Notes under the pieces: model-generated
Seen by the model: only the letters and a program-made list of their open reading frames with translations
Databases searched by the model: none
What the model was told of the DNA's origin: nothing
Part shown: positions 43,170-52,395 of the stretch, piece by piece
How positions within the stretch are numbered: position 1 is the first letter of the stretch
How the letters are laid out: the number at the start of each line of letters is the position of its first letter
Translations under genes and position numbers: made by a program
NCBI GenBank assembly: GCA_016185425.1
Contig: JACPNQ010000009.1
Location: 62,001-126,000, forward strand
Source: Acidobacteriota bacterium
GTDB taxonomy: Bacteria > Acidobacteriota > Terriglobia > Bryobacterales > Bryobacteraceae
Length of the DNA stretch: 64,000 bases
Reading direction: 5' to 3'

Positions 43170-43585
43170 AGAAGAACAAGGCTTATACCGACGAGCACGC
43201 CGCTTCCGGCGTCGCCACCGAGCTCCCCGAAATCGAATGCTGGCCCAGCCAGTACAGCGAAGAGTACGAGATCGAAATCATCAATCCCGAGTTCACCTCT
43301 GTATGCCCGAAAACGGGCCTTCCCGACCACGGCACGCTCACGCTCCGCTACACGCCGAATCAAAAGTGCCTGGAGCTCAAATCGCTCAAAATGTACTGGC
43401 TGGCCTACCGGAATCTCGGCATCTTCCAGGAGAACATCGTCAATAAGTTCCTCCGCGACGTCGTGAAATGGGCCGATCCGATTCGCGCTACGGTCATCGG
43501 CGACTTCACTCCCCGCGGCGGCATTGCAACCATCATTCGCGCGTCGTACGAACGGACCGGAAAGGGTGCCAAGCGTGGCCGCTGA
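43166..43585 (+). CDS. queF: QueF, 7-cyano-7-deazaguanine (preQ0) reductase
   Basis: 139 residues, short YkvM-type. The catalytic Cys47 sits in SVCPKTGLPDHG with Asp54; the NADPH/QueF motif is LELKSLKMYWLAYRNLG. It reduces preQ0 to preQ1 for queuosine in tRNA wobble position. It overlaps both neighbours (ATGA with TIGR00300, 11 bases with the methyltransferase). No other queuosine gene is nearby. Confidence 0.93.
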   Translation: MKKNKAYTDEHAASGVATELPEIECWPSQYSEEYEIEIINPEFTSVCPKTGLPDHGTLTLRYTPNQKCLELKSLKMYWLAYRNLGIFQENIVNKFLRDVVKWADPIRATVIGDFTPRGGIATIIRASYERTGKGAKRGR

Positions 43586-45002
43586 TACCGATCCCGCTCT
43601 CCGCGAACTCGAACAGGCGGTGCGCGAAATTCAGGAACGCGTCCGCGCCCGCCACCCGCAAGGCGATCGCGGCTCGTTTGGATTATCGCTCGCCCCGCTG
43701 CTCCCGCTGCTTCATGCTCGCGACGCGGCGGAGGCGAAGGTGGCGGCTATCGGCACGGTAAATCCACGCCCGCCGGGGCTGAAAAACAACCTGATTCAGA
43801 AGTGGAAGCGGTTCGTCGCCCGCGTGCTGGACTGGCACGTGCGCGAGCAGGTGGAGTTCAACCGCGCGCAGATGAATTGTGTGCAGGCGACGCTCGAGGT
43901 GTTGAACGATCATAACCGCGCTCTGGAATCGATTGCGGCGGCCATTGGTGAGTGTCAGGCGCGGATCGACCATGTGCTGGGAGCGAGCATAAGCTCGTTG
44001 AACGATCGCGCCGCGGAGCTCGCCGACATCGCCAAACATTGGCACGAGTGGCGTCAGGAGTGGGAGCGCAAACTCGCCATCAACGAGACACAGTTCCTGC
44101 GCAGCGTGGCCGACTTGCAAAGTGGATTTTCGCACCGTTCCACGCAGATGGAATCGAACTTCCGCGAGATCGCCAAGTCGCAGCACGCCGATTTTGAGGG
44201 CGCTCTGGCGCGGGAAAACGCCGGGATCCAGAAGCGGCTATGGGCTGATCTCGATCGCATTCGCACGGAGTACGAAACGATCATTTACTCCGAGCTGCGC
44301 TCCGTCCGCCAAAAAGCGTTCGCGGCGGCGACATTGCCACCCGTTCCCGCGCCGGCGCAAGAGAGCCACCCGTACGATTTTCTCCGCTTCGCCGAGCGCT
44401 ACCGCGGCCCCGAACAGTATGTCCGCAAAAATTTCGAGAGCTATCTCGATTACTTCGCCGGCAAGACGCGCGTTATCGACCTCGGCTGCGGCCGCGGCGA
44501 GATGCTGGAGCTGCTCCGCGAAAAGGGCCTTCCAGCAAAGGGAATCGATGGCGACGCCGAATCGGTGGCGATCTGCAAATCGAAGGGGCTCGATGCGGAG
44601 GTGGCCGATCTCTTCGAGTGGCTTCGAGCGCAGCCGGACGGGGCTTTTGAAGTTCTCTTCTGCAGCCAGGTCATCGAGCATCTGCCACCGTTGGAACTGC
44701 CACAATTTATCCGCGACTGCGCGGCGAAGCTGGAAACCGGCGGCGTGCTGATCCTGGAGACGCCGAATCCCGAGTGTCTCGCGATCTTTGCGACGCACTT
44801 CTATCTCGATCCCACGCATCAGCGGCCGGTGCCACCGGTTCTGGCGGCGTTTCATATGGAGGAGGCGGGGTTGGGCCGGATTGAAGTGAAGCGTTTGTCG
44901 CCGGCGATTGAGTCGATGCCAAGTCTTGCGTCGCTGCCTGCCGATTTCCGGGAGGCGTTTTTTGGGTGTCTTGATTATGCGATTGTTGGGCGGAAGCTTT
45001 AG
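43575..45002 (+). CDS. Coiled-coil protein with C-terminal methyltransferase domain
   Basis: 475 residues. Residues 1-230 are largely charged and helical, with a long coiled coil around 95-220. Residues ~260-470 are a class I methyltransferase: VIDLGCGRGEMLELL, KGIDGDAESVAIC, VLFCSQVIEHLPPLEL, LETGGVLILETPNPE. The layout, methyltransferase plus coiled coil, resembles chain-terminating methyltransferases such as WbdD in domain type only; order is reversed. GTG 43575 has AAAGGG eight bases upstream and overlaps queF by 11 bases. Confidence 0.75.
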   Translation: MAADTDPALRELEQAVREIQERVRARHPQGDRGSFGLSLAPLLPLLHARDAAEAKVAAIGTVNPRPPGLKNNLIQKWKRFVARVLDWHVREQVEFNRAQMNCVQATLEVLNDHNRALESIAAAIGECQARIDHVLGASISSLNDRAAELADIAKHWHEWRQEWERKLAINETQFLRSVADLQSGFSHRSTQMESNFREIAKSQHADFEGALARENAGIQKRLWADLDRIRTEYETIIYSELRSVRQKAFAAATLPPVPAPAQESHPYDFLRFAERYRGPEQYVRKNFESYLDYFAGKTRVIDLGCGRGEMLELLREKGLPAKGIDGDAESVAICKSKGLDAEVADLFEWLRAQPDGAFEVLFCSQVIEHLPPLELPQFIRDCAAKLETGGVLILETPNPECLAIFATHFYLDPTHQRPVPPVLAAFHMEEAGLGRIEVKRLSPAIESMPSLASLPADFREAFFGCLDYAIVGRKL

Positions 45003-45090
45003 CCGCGCCGCCACGGGCGAAACCGCTTGCGTTTTTCGGTTTGCATGATGACCATGCCCATCGTTATTTCCGCAACTCTTAATTCGGCAG

Positions 45091-45558
45091 TCAAATACCC
45101 CGGCGCGCCAGCAACTGTGTGGGTACCTCGCCAGATCCTGCCATCGATACCCGGACAGCGTAATCGCCCAGAGGCAGTCCAGCGAACTCGGCTACGCCCG
45201 CCCGATTTGTGACACCGGTGCTTTCTTTTCCATCCGCGCGGGAAAGGGTAACGGTAGCACCCGCTATCTGGCCGCCTGTGACATCCGTCGTGGTGACCAG
45301 TAAGGTTCCGTTATCGGCAAATAACGGCGCAATCGCAGTGAGGAGCGCCCCGGCCACGATCGCACGTCGGCTGCGAAGCGTACTGGGAGTTTCCCCTTCC
45401 CAATAGGCGCATATGTTGCCGCCGGCCGCCATGGCAGCCCACTCGGAGTCGGAATACGCGGAGACGGCATGAACGTCTTTTCCGCAGTCGACGCAATGCC
45501 TGCGGCGATCGTCGCCGGACATCTGCTTCCAGTCGTTATTACAGGGCTTTTGAATCAT
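45091..45558 (-). CDS. Small membrane-anchored carboxypeptidase-regulatory-like protein with Cys-rich N-terminus
   Basis: 155 residues. The N-terminal ~35 residues contain CNNDWKQM, then HCVDCGKDV, a C-x..-CxxC zinc-like motif seen in short cytoplasmic tails. A membrane or signal helix follows (RRAIVAGALLTAIAPLFA) and the C-terminal ~65 residues are a carboxypeptidase-regulatory-like beta sandwich (GQIAGATVTLSRADG). ATG 45558 has GGAGG five bases upstream and overlaps the previous gene stop by ATGA, so the longer frame is not used. Function unknown. Confidence 0.65.
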   Translation of the reverse strand: MIQKPCNNDWKQMSGDDRRRHCVDCGKDVHAVSAYSDSEWAAMAAGGNICAYWEGETPSTLRSRRAIVAGALLTAIAPLFADNGTLLVTTTDVTGGQIAGATVTLSRADGKESTGVTNRAGVAEFAGLPLGDYAVRVSMAGSGEVPTQLLARRGI

Positions 45559-46322
45559 CCTTTCCTCCGTGTGCAGGAAGTCAGCCAATTCACAAACCGG
45601 CGGCTTGGCGACTCCTTCACTATCACCTTCTCGTCATGCCGCTCCATCAACAAGCGCGCCTGAATCTTCCGCTCGCTATGATCCGTGACATCGGCCTTAC
45701 CGCGCCACACCTGAAAACCCTGCGCCGTGATCGAAATCGTAGCCTGACCGGCGGGCAACGCGGCAAAATAGGCGCCGCCTCGGCTATCCGAACGGCCGAG
45801 GAACTTCCCTTCCCTCGCGAATGCGATCTCGACTTCGGCATCCGCCACCGGTCCGCCAAGCGGGTTCTCCACCGCAAAGCGAACTTGCCCCGATCTTGTC
45901 GCAATCTCGATAGCTCCCCCGAGGCTGCCAACCTCCAATGTCACCGGTACTTCCGTCTCCGGACCGATACCCGTGTTGTAGGAACCTCGCCACCGCATGA
46001 ACCCTGTTGACGCGACTTCAATCGCATGCGGCCCCACGCCCAATCCGGAAAAAACGGCCGCTCCATCGCCGTCAGTCCTTAACTCCCGGCCCGCCGCTTT
46101 CACCACGGCGTCTTTGATCGGTGTCCCGGTCGTATCCTTCACCATCACGCGCATCAACCTGTCCTGCGCCATCAACGGTGCAATCGTGGTCAAGAGTACC
46201 CCCGCCACCACCGCGCGCCTGGACTGCACGAACTTTCCGCAGTCCGCATGGAACCGCTCTCGCCCATCCCCGCTAAGTTCATCCCACTGCTTCGGAAACG
46301 GATTCGGAATCTCCCACTGCAT
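45555..46322 (-). CDS. Two-domain carboxypeptidase-regulatory-like protein, paralogue of its neighbour
   Basis: 255 residues. The start (PFPKQWDELSGDGRERFHADCGK) aligns with the Cys-rich region of the next gene, but two of three cysteines are replaced and about 36 residues before the membrane segment (RRAVVAGVLLTTIAPLMA) are missing. Two beta-sandwich domains follow (GTPIKDAVVKAAG; GGPVADAEVEIAF). The ATG directly abuts the intron-like remnant at its 5' side and has no good ribosome site, so its original upstream region may be lost. It overlaps the paralogue by ATGA. Confidence 0.6.
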   Translation of the reverse strand: MQWEIPNPFPKQWDELSGDGRERFHADCGKFVQSRRAVVAGVLLTTIAPLMAQDRLMRVMVKDTTGTPIKDAVVKAAGRELRTDGDGAAVFSGLGVGPHAIEVASTGFMRWRGSYNTGIGPETEVPVTLEVGSLGGAIEIATRSGQVRFAVENPLGGPVADAEVEIAFAREGKFLGRSDSRGGAYFAALPAGQATISITAQGFQVWRGKADVTDHSERKIQARLLMERHDEKVIVKESPSRRFVNWLTSCTRRKG

Positions 46323-46583
46323 TGGTAGATTATGGCGCGATACCGGCTATTGCTGCTGGTCCGTTTCCAGTGACCCCCTTTCAAATCGTACGTGCGGTTT
46401 TCCCGTATACGGCTGAACGATGATCTTCGGTGGAGGGACTTGCGATGGGTAGCGGTCCTGGCGGAGCGCGCTGGAAAGGCGCAGCCAACCGGGCCGGCTC
46501 GGAGCGGCACGAACAAAACGGCCTTTCAAGCGCTGGCTTCCCAACCCATACCCGGTGCACGAGGCCGCGTTCGCTTCGAGATC
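46323..46583 (-). mobile_element. Probable 3' remnant of a group II intron
   Basis: On the minus strand at 46415-46382 a domain V-like hairpin is visible. It has an AGCCGTAT 5' arm with the AGC triad, an ACGG/CCG tip closed by GAAA, a two-base bulge and ACGTACG on the 3' arm, with one mismatch against the canonical pairing. A degenerate domain VI-like stem follows toward 46323. The part upstream (46416-46583) has no reverse transcriptase frame. I read this as the last ~260 bases of a dead intron, ending next to the carboxypeptidase-like gene. Exact ends are not defined. Confidence 0.55.
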
Positions 46584-47789
46584 TTAGTAGAGGATCGTAA
46601 AGCTGCCATCCGGATGCGCGACTGGGGCAGCGAAACTCCAGACCGGAACACCGGGGAGCTTGCCGCTGGCGCCCATTGCCTGGCCCGACTCGTCGTACAG
46701 TTGCCACGCGAGCGATCCGCCGCGCTGCCACCCCGTGCCCTCAGTCCAGACCAACAACAATTCACCCTTCTTATTCGCCGCAAGACGAGGGTGTTTACGC
46801 CCTTTGCTTTCACCGGGGGCAGCAGCCGGCTCGGCCTTCGGATTCAACCTTCCGGCCACAGTCGTCCAATGCACCTGGCCGCCTGTCTCCCAGGCGGCGG
46901 CAACGCCGTTAGCGCTCTCGGCGAAATCCATACTGCTCATCGGACATGCATTGATGTCCCATTTGTGAAGAAGTTTGCCGCTGAATGTCTCGCCCTTGTT
47001 GGTGGAGCGGAGGAGATAAATGTCGCGATGAATAGACTCTCGCGCCGACCGGTACATGGCGAGCAGATTGCCGCGCCCATCGACGAAGGCCTTCATGCCA
47101 CAGCATCCACACGCTCCCGAAGGCTCGAGCCACGCCTTCTTCTCTTGCACGAAAGATTTCCCGTCATCATGAGAGGCGGCGATCCACACCTGCCTCCGAG
47201 CCTCGCCCTTCAAGTCGCCTTGTGCGTCTTGCACGCCGATGCCGTGCCAGGCGATGTAGACGTTGCCTGCTTTGTCGGCGGCGACGGAACCCCCTCCGTC
47301 CAGCCCGAACGAATGGTTCATCAGGTTGCGCTGCGGCTCAAAGGCCGTGCGGGCGTCATTGAGGCGGGCATACAACATTGGTGCGCCCGGCTTACCGGAG
47401 TCCGGATTCAATGGCCCGCCGGGCTGCGCTTTTCCGGAACCGTTCCATGCCACATGAACTCGTCCGTTCCTTCCTACAGCAAGCTGGGCGCCGCGAATTG
47501 TACCTGCAGCGACGGCACTTCCCGGAGCATTTACCGGTATTGCGGGAGACCAGGAGGAGGCTTGGTCTTTGGATCGGGCGTAGTAGAGATCGCCGCCATG
47601 CGGGTCACCGGCGTAATAGACCAGGTGCAGAATTTCTTGGTCATCAGCGACGATTTGCGGCTGGATGGCTCCGGATGGCAGCCGCGATGTTCTGACCTGA
47701 GCGTGTCGACCGGCGTCCGCGCCGGCGGACATCGGGAGCGCCCCTGACAATAAACCGCACGCTGTCATCGCAACTCGCCTTCTCGTCAT
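46584..47789 (-). CDS. Exported BNR/sialidase-fold protein
   Basis: 401 residues. It begins with TRRRVAMTACGLLSGALP, a twin-arginine-like or lipoprotein-like signal. The body has the repeats of a six-bladed sialidase-type propeller: LYYARSKDQASSWS, IWIAASHDDGKSF-like, DIYLLRSTNKGETFSG and LLLVWTEG, with Asp-box variants. No full neuraminidase catalytic set is obvious, so it may bind rather than cut. ATG 47789 starts at the signal; a longer start at 47804 is possible. Confidence 0.7.
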   Translation of the reverse strand: MTRRRVAMTACGLLSGALPMSAGADAGRHAQVRTSRLPSGAIQPQIVADDQEILHLVYYAGDPHGGDLYYARSKDQASSWSPAIPVNAPGSAVAAGTIRGAQLAVGRNGRVHVAWNGSGKAQPGGPLNPDSGKPGAPMLYARLNDARTAFEPQRNLMNHSFGLDGGGSVAADKAGNVYIAWHGIGVQDAQGDLKGEARRQVWIAASHDDGKSFVQEKKAWLEPSGACGCCGMKAFVDGRGNLLAMYRSARESIHRDIYLLRSTNKGETFSGKLLHKWDINACPMSSMDFAESANGVAAAWETGGQVHWTTVAGRLNPKAEPAAAPGESKGRKHPRLAANKKGELLLVWTEGTGWQRGGSLAWQLYDESGQAMGASGKLPGVPVWSFAAPVAHPDGSFTILY

Positions 47790-47885
47790 CGCTTCTGTTC
47801 CCATTTCGCCAGTTTATACCGGCTTCTAAGGAACGTGCTTCACATCGAGACGACGGCCTCTGCCGCGATCAATGTCCGTACACGC

Positions 47886-49121
47886 TCACAGCGTCACCAC
47901 CGGAATCGAAGCGGCCCCGTAGACGCGCCCGCCCTTTACCGTTGCCACCGGCAGCAGCCGCCGGTGAACCACGCGCGATTGCTTCCCGGAATCGGTAAGC
48001 ACGAAGTCGCCTTCGGCCATTTGAAACACCGCTACGTCCCCCTCGGACCCCTCGCGCAACGTGCCCAAACCCTTCGGGAAACCGAAAGTATTCGCGGCAT
48101 TCACCGTGGCCCGTGCCATCACGTCCTCCAGCTTCATCCCAAGGTGCAGGAACTTGGAGAGCGTAGTAGCCAGGTCCAGCACCGGGCCTTGCACATTGTA
48201 ATGATGCACATCGCTGGAGATCGTGCCTGGCGCCAAATCCTGTTTAAGCGCCGCTTCCGCGACTCCCCAGCCGAATGAGCCCGCGCCATGCCCGACGTCA
48301 AGCCGCAGACCGTTGGCGACCGCCTTGCGCACCTCCGGAAGGACGCGCATGTTGGAGTCGAGGATGCCGCCCTCGCCCGCGCGATACGTATGCGTAATCA
48401 CATCTCCTTTCCGCAGCAATTCAAGAATCTTCGGCAGGGAGGAGAATGTTCCACCTATGTGGGCCATGATCGGCAGCCCCACCGCATCGGATGCCTCGCG
48501 GGCCAGGCGTAATGCATCCAGGTCGTGACGGCCGGCAATGTTCTCCGTCAACCGGATCTTGATGCCGAGGATCACATCGCGATTCTCCTCGATCGTCTTG
48601 ATCGCAAGCTTCGGATTCGCCAGTCGAAGATCGATCAACTCGCCCCAGGGATTATCGGTCGAGAGCGTGGATTGCCCCACAACAGAGATGTTCAGCAGGG
48701 CGTAGACGCGAGTATCCACAACGTTAATGACGTATTTTCGTAGTCCGGGAAATGTGTGGGCGCCCGCCGATCCGGCGTCCACAACGGTAGTTACGCCTTT
48801 GGCAATACAGTTGGGGTCCGCGGGAATGCCCAACGGCGCCACGCCGTCATAGACATGAACATGAATGTCGATCAGCCCCGGAGTGACAAGCTTGCCGCGC
48901 GCATCCACCACTTGCCGCGCGGAAGACTCCGGGATGCCCTCTGCGATTCGCGCAACTTTGCCGCGAGCGATCGCAACATCGCGAACGGCGGAGAGATTTT
49001 GCGACGGATCGATCACGTGCCCGCCTCGAATCAACAAGTCATACCGGGCTTGCGGATTCTGGCCCCAGGCAGCCGCGAGCGTGGACTGAAACAGAACGGT
49101 TCGACGGGAATAGGAGCGCAT
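47886..49121 (-). CDS. Tat-exported amidohydrolase family metallo-enzyme
   Basis: 411 residues. An N-terminal SRRTVLF signal looks Tat-type. The amidohydrolase barrel has TPGLIDIHVHVYDG (first metal histidines), GIKIRLTE (lysine region), GLPIMAHIGG and DVGHGAGSFGW with later Asp (TISSDVHHY). The family includes deacetylases and dihydroorotase-like enzymes; the substrate is not clear. Metal ligands appear complete. Confidence 0.8.
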   Translation of the reverse strand: MRSYSRRTVLFQSTLAAAWGQNPQARYDLLIRGGHVIDPSQNLSAVRDVAIARGKVARIAEGIPESSARQVVDARGKLVTPGLIDIHVHVYDGVAPLGIPADPNCIAKGVTTVVDAGSAGAHTFPGLRKYVINVVDTRVYALLNISVVGQSTLSTDNPWGELIDLRLANPKLAIKTIEENRDVILGIKIRLTENIAGRHDLDALRLAREASDAVGLPIMAHIGGTFSSLPKILELLRKGDVITHTYRAGEGGILDSNMRVLPEVRKAVANGLRLDVGHGAGSFGWGVAEAALKQDLAPGTISSDVHHYNVQGPVLDLATTLSKFLHLGMKLEDVMARATVNAANTFGFPKGLGTLREGSEGDVAVFQMAEGDFVLTDSGKQSRVVHRRLLPVATVKGGRVYGAASIPVVTL

Positions 49122-49203
49122 TGGCCGTCATGATATACGGCGCGGCTCTTAAGCTCAATGCTGCGAAACCCTCCGGGCCCTTCTCAGGTAATCCAAAGAT
49201 TCG

Positions 49204-51759
49204 ATGACTACACTAAACCCACAAGTGCTTGGACGTGCAAACTTTTTTCTGGCGCTCTTGAGCACATCGCTCCTCGGGCAAGCCGTCATTCCAACGATCA
49301 CCGGCGTCGTGAAGGACCCCTCGAACGCTCCCGTGCCTGCTGTCGCGGTAACCCTCCAGCAAGGCAAGAGGGCGCGTCTGGCACAATCTGGCGCTGACGG
49401 ACTGTTTCGATTCCCGAGGGTCCCGGGCGGCAGCTACGAATTGAAGGCGCAAGTCCGAGGGTTCAAGCCAGCCGTTGCAACAGTTGTCGTGGGAAATCAA
49501 CCTATCCTACCGGTGGAACTCGTCCTTGAATTGGCGGATGTTCTGGAAGCCGTGACTGTTGCGGCCGAGTCCGGGATGGTTTCCACCGACGTCGCGGAGA
49601 ATTTGAATGCGATCCAGATGGACCGTGCGGCTCTCGACAATCTGCCCAGTTTGGGACAGGACTATATCGGAACGCTCTCTCGATTCCTCGATCCAGGTTC
49701 GGTGGGCACCGGGGGCGTGACGCTCGTCGTCGACGGCGTCGAGGCGACCAAGGCGGGGGTGAGCGCTTCGGCCATTCAAGAGATCAAGATCAATCAGAAT
49801 CCATACACGGCTGAATTCTCAAGACCCGGTCGCGGGCGAATTGAGATCGTCACCAAGGCGGGAGCCGATGCCTTCCATGGCACCTTCAACTTCCTCTTTC
49901 GTGACCAGCACTTGAATGCACGGGATGCCTTTGCCTCCGTCCGTTCTCCTGAGCGGCGGAAAAGCTACGAGGGAAGTCTTGTCGGGCCGGTGGGCTCCGG
50001 CAGGAATACTTCCTTTGTGGTGACCGCCAATCGTGAGGAAGACGACCTTCAGGCAATCATCTTTGCACGGAACGCAACTGGGGCCCTCCTAGGGGTGACG
50101 CCGGCGCCTGTCCGGAACACCGAGTTTTCGGCCAAGATCACTCATCAGTTCACAGACCGCAATGTTGCCTTCTGGCAATATACCTACCAGGATCGATTCT
50201 CCCGGAATCAGGGAGCCGGCGGCTTCGTACTTCCGGAAGCGGGCTTCAACCTCCGTTTCCGTGAAGATCAAGCCATCTTCAATCATCGCGGCGTGATTAT
50301 GCCGAAACTATTGAGTCAATTCCGGATTCTGTTCGGGCGATACTCCGCCCCGGCGATCAGCATCACGCAAGCGCCCAAAGTCGTCGTTGTCGATGCCTTT
50401 ACCGCTGGAGGTGCGCAGGCGGATGCATTGCGCACGGAAGCTCATTTTGCCTTCAATTGGATCGTTTCTTACTCACCCGGCAAACATACGATCAAGACCG
50501 GTATCAACGTGCCCGACTGGAGCCGTCGCGGTTCCAACGATTACACCAATCGGTTGGGGACGTATTCGTTTTCCTCGTTAAACGACTATCGGCAAGCCCG
50601 TCCGTTCTCCTTGGTTCGGCAACAGGGCGATGCGAAGGTCGTCTTTATCGAGAAGGTCTTAGGCGGCTTCATCCAGGACGAATGGCAAGCCCGGCCGAAT
50701 CTTACACTGAGCGCCGGGCTACGATTCGATTGGCAGAACTACTTCCACGACCACAACAATTTCTCCCCGCGACTCTCGTTCTCCTATGCTCCCGGCAGGA
50801 TTCGACGGACCGTCATCCGCGGCGGGGGAGGTTTCTTCTACGACCGGACCGGGCCATTGCTGATCAATGATCTGCTGCGCTTCGATGGTCGGCATCTTCA
50901 GCGTTACGTGATCACCAATCCCAGCTACCCCGAGAGCATCTTGCCTTCGGCTTTGCCTTCCAGCGTGGTGAGACTCGATCCGTCCGTGCGTATTCCCTAT
51001 ACGATGCAATACAGTGCCGGAGTCGAGAGACAACTCACGAAGGCGGCAACCGTCTCGGCCAACTACATCCTCACGCGAGGCGTCAGCCTCTTTCGTTCGC
51101 GAGACGCGAACGCTCCCCTGCCCCCCCAGTTCCTTTCACGGCCTGATCCGAGCCTGAATGTATTGCGACAAGTGGAAGCCGGTGGCCGGTTGAATGCAAA
51201 TGCGCTCGAAGTGACATTGCGTGGACGCGTGACAAAGTACTTCAACGGTCTGGCTCAATACACGCTTGGCCGGAATCTGACGAACACTACAGGAGTCGCC
51301 GGCTTTCCGGCTCGCAGCTATGACTGGAGCGGCGAATGGGGTCGCGCGGACTTTGACCGCCGTCGCGTTTTCAACCTTGCAGGCAATCTGACCGCACATC
51401 GCTGGCTCGCCCTCGGCGTTGTGATTCAGACGCAGTCGCAAGCGCCGTTCAACATCACCACAGGAAGAGACGGCAATCGGGACGGGTTGGCCATCGACCG
51501 TCCCTTGAATGTGTCGCGCAATACCGGTACCGGTAGAGCAATCGTCAGTGCCGACGTCCGCTGGTATCACGATTTCTTTCTCCGGAACGCCTCGAAAGAC
51601 AAGGGCCCGGCGGTCACCGTTGCGGCGGACGCTTTCAACACCATGAACCGGGTGAACTATACGGCCTTCGCGGGCGCCATGACGTCTCCACTATTTGGAC
51701 AACCCGTGGCGTCCCAACCAGCACGAAGGCTACAGCTCAGCGTTCGCCTTCGGTTTTGA
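49204..51759 (+). CDS. Short Oar-type TonB-dependent receptor
   Basis: 851 residues, shorter than the two others. A hydrophobic start (ANFFLALLSTSLLGQA) precedes a carboxypeptidase-regulatory-like domain (GVVKDPSNAPVPAVAVTLQQ). The plug-like region includes GGVTLVVDGVEATKAG and RIEIVTKAGADAFHG, and the barrel ends in RLQLSVRLRF with terminal Phe. Its 3' end overlaps the stop of the iron-type ABC ATPase gene by 30 bases, tail to tail, and it may import a siderophore or metal complex for that transporter (inference). Confidence 0.85.
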   Translation: MTTLNPQVLGRANFFLALLSTSLLGQAVIPTITGVVKDPSNAPVPAVAVTLQQGKRARLAQSGADGLFRFPRVPGGSYELKAQVRGFKPAVATVVVGNQPILPVELVLELADVLEAVTVAAESGMVSTDVAENLNAIQMDRAALDNLPSLGQDYIGTLSRFLDPGSVGTGGVTLVVDGVEATKAGVSASAIQEIKINQNPYTAEFSRPGRGRIEIVTKAGADAFHGTFNFLFRDQHLNARDAFASVRSPERRKSYEGSLVGPVGSGRNTSFVVTANREEDDLQAIIFARNATGALLGVTPAPVRNTEFSAKITHQFTDRNVAFWQYTYQDRFSRNQGAGGFVLPEAGFNLRFREDQAIFNHRGVIMPKLLSQFRILFGRYSAPAISITQAPKVVVVDAFTAGGAQADALRTEAHFAFNWIVSYSPGKHTIKTGINVPDWSRRGSNDYTNRLGTYSFSSLNDYRQARPFSLVRQQGDAKVVFIEKVLGGFIQDEWQARPNLTLSAGLRFDWQNYFHDHNNFSPRLSFSYAPGRIRRTVIRGGGGFFYDRTGPLLINDLLRFDGRHLQRYVITNPSYPESILPSALPSSVVRLDPSVRIPYTMQYSAGVERQLTKAATVSANYILTRGVSLFRSRDANAPLPPQFLSRPDPSLNVLRQVEAGGRLNANALEVTLRGRVTKYFNGLAQYTLGRNLTNTTGVAGFPARSYDWSGEWGRADFDRRRVFNLAGNLTAHRWLALGVVIQTQSQAPFNITTGRDGNRDGLAIDRPLNVSRNTGTGRAIVSADVRWYHDFFLRNASKDKGPAVTVAADAFNTMNRVNYTAFAGAMTSPLFGQPVASQPARRLQLSVRLRF

Positions 51760-52395
51760 CTTTCCCAGCCAGATCGTTCGCCCATCGAACTGCAGGATCT
51801 CGTCGCGGTTATGAGTAACGTATACCAGTGCGAAAGCGAGTCGCTTGTGCAGATCAAGAATGCAGTTGCCTAAAGATGTTCGCAAGTCCTCGTCCAGGTT
51901 TGAGAGTGGCTCATCCATAAGGACGAAGCTCGGCCGGGCGACCAGCGCCCGCGCGATCGCCACCCGTTGCTGCTCACCGCCGGAGAGGCTGGAGGGGTAC
52001 GCTTGGGCGAAAGACTGCAGTTGAACCAACGACAACATTTCGCTGACTTGGCTGGACCGCGCCTTCTGGTCTACGCCCCGAGCCTTCAACGGGAACTCGA
52101 CGTTCTCAAGGACAGTCAGGTGAGGCCATAGAGCCAGGTCCTGGAACACATAGCCAATAGCCCGCCTCTCCGGCGGGATCAGAATCCTTCCGTCGCGAGA
52201 CGCCAGTTGCCCGTTGAGCGAAACGGTACCTTGGTCGGGTGCCAACAAGCCGGCAATGAGACGAAGAACGGTAGTCTTACCGCACCCCGATGGTCCGGAG
52301 AGAACTACGCGTTCACCCGAACGGATCGTGAGGTCGAATCCATCGAGAACCAATCGTAAGCCGTGACTCTTCGTCACCTGGGCAAGTTCGATCAT
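51730..52395 (-). CDS. ABC transporter ATPase (iron(III)/thiamine-type)
   Basis: 221 residues. Walker A GPSGCGKTT, Q-loop YVFQDLALWPHLTV, signature SLSGGEQQRVAIARAL and Walker B FVLMDEPLSNLDED with the H-loop VTHNRDE. It lacks the C-terminal regulatory domain of FbpC. ATG 52395 overlaps the permease stop (ATGA). It powers the permease and binding protein upstream. Confidence 0.9.
   Translation of the reverse strand: MIELAQVTKSHGLRLVLDGFDLTIRSGERVVLSGPSGCGKTTVLRLIAGLLAPDQGTVSLNGQLASRDGRILIPPERRAIGYVFQDLALWPHLTVLENVEFPLKARGVDQKARSSQVSEMLSLVQLQSFAQAYPSSLSGGEQQRVAIARALVARPSFVLMDEPLSNLDEDLRTSLGNCILDLHKRLAFALVYVTHNRDEILQFDGRTIWLGKSKPKANAEL

Noticed and set aside
46347-46544. 65-codon minus-strand frame across the domain V-like hairpin
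   Set aside because: It reads straight through the RNA-like hairpin, has no protein motif and is better explained as intron sequence.
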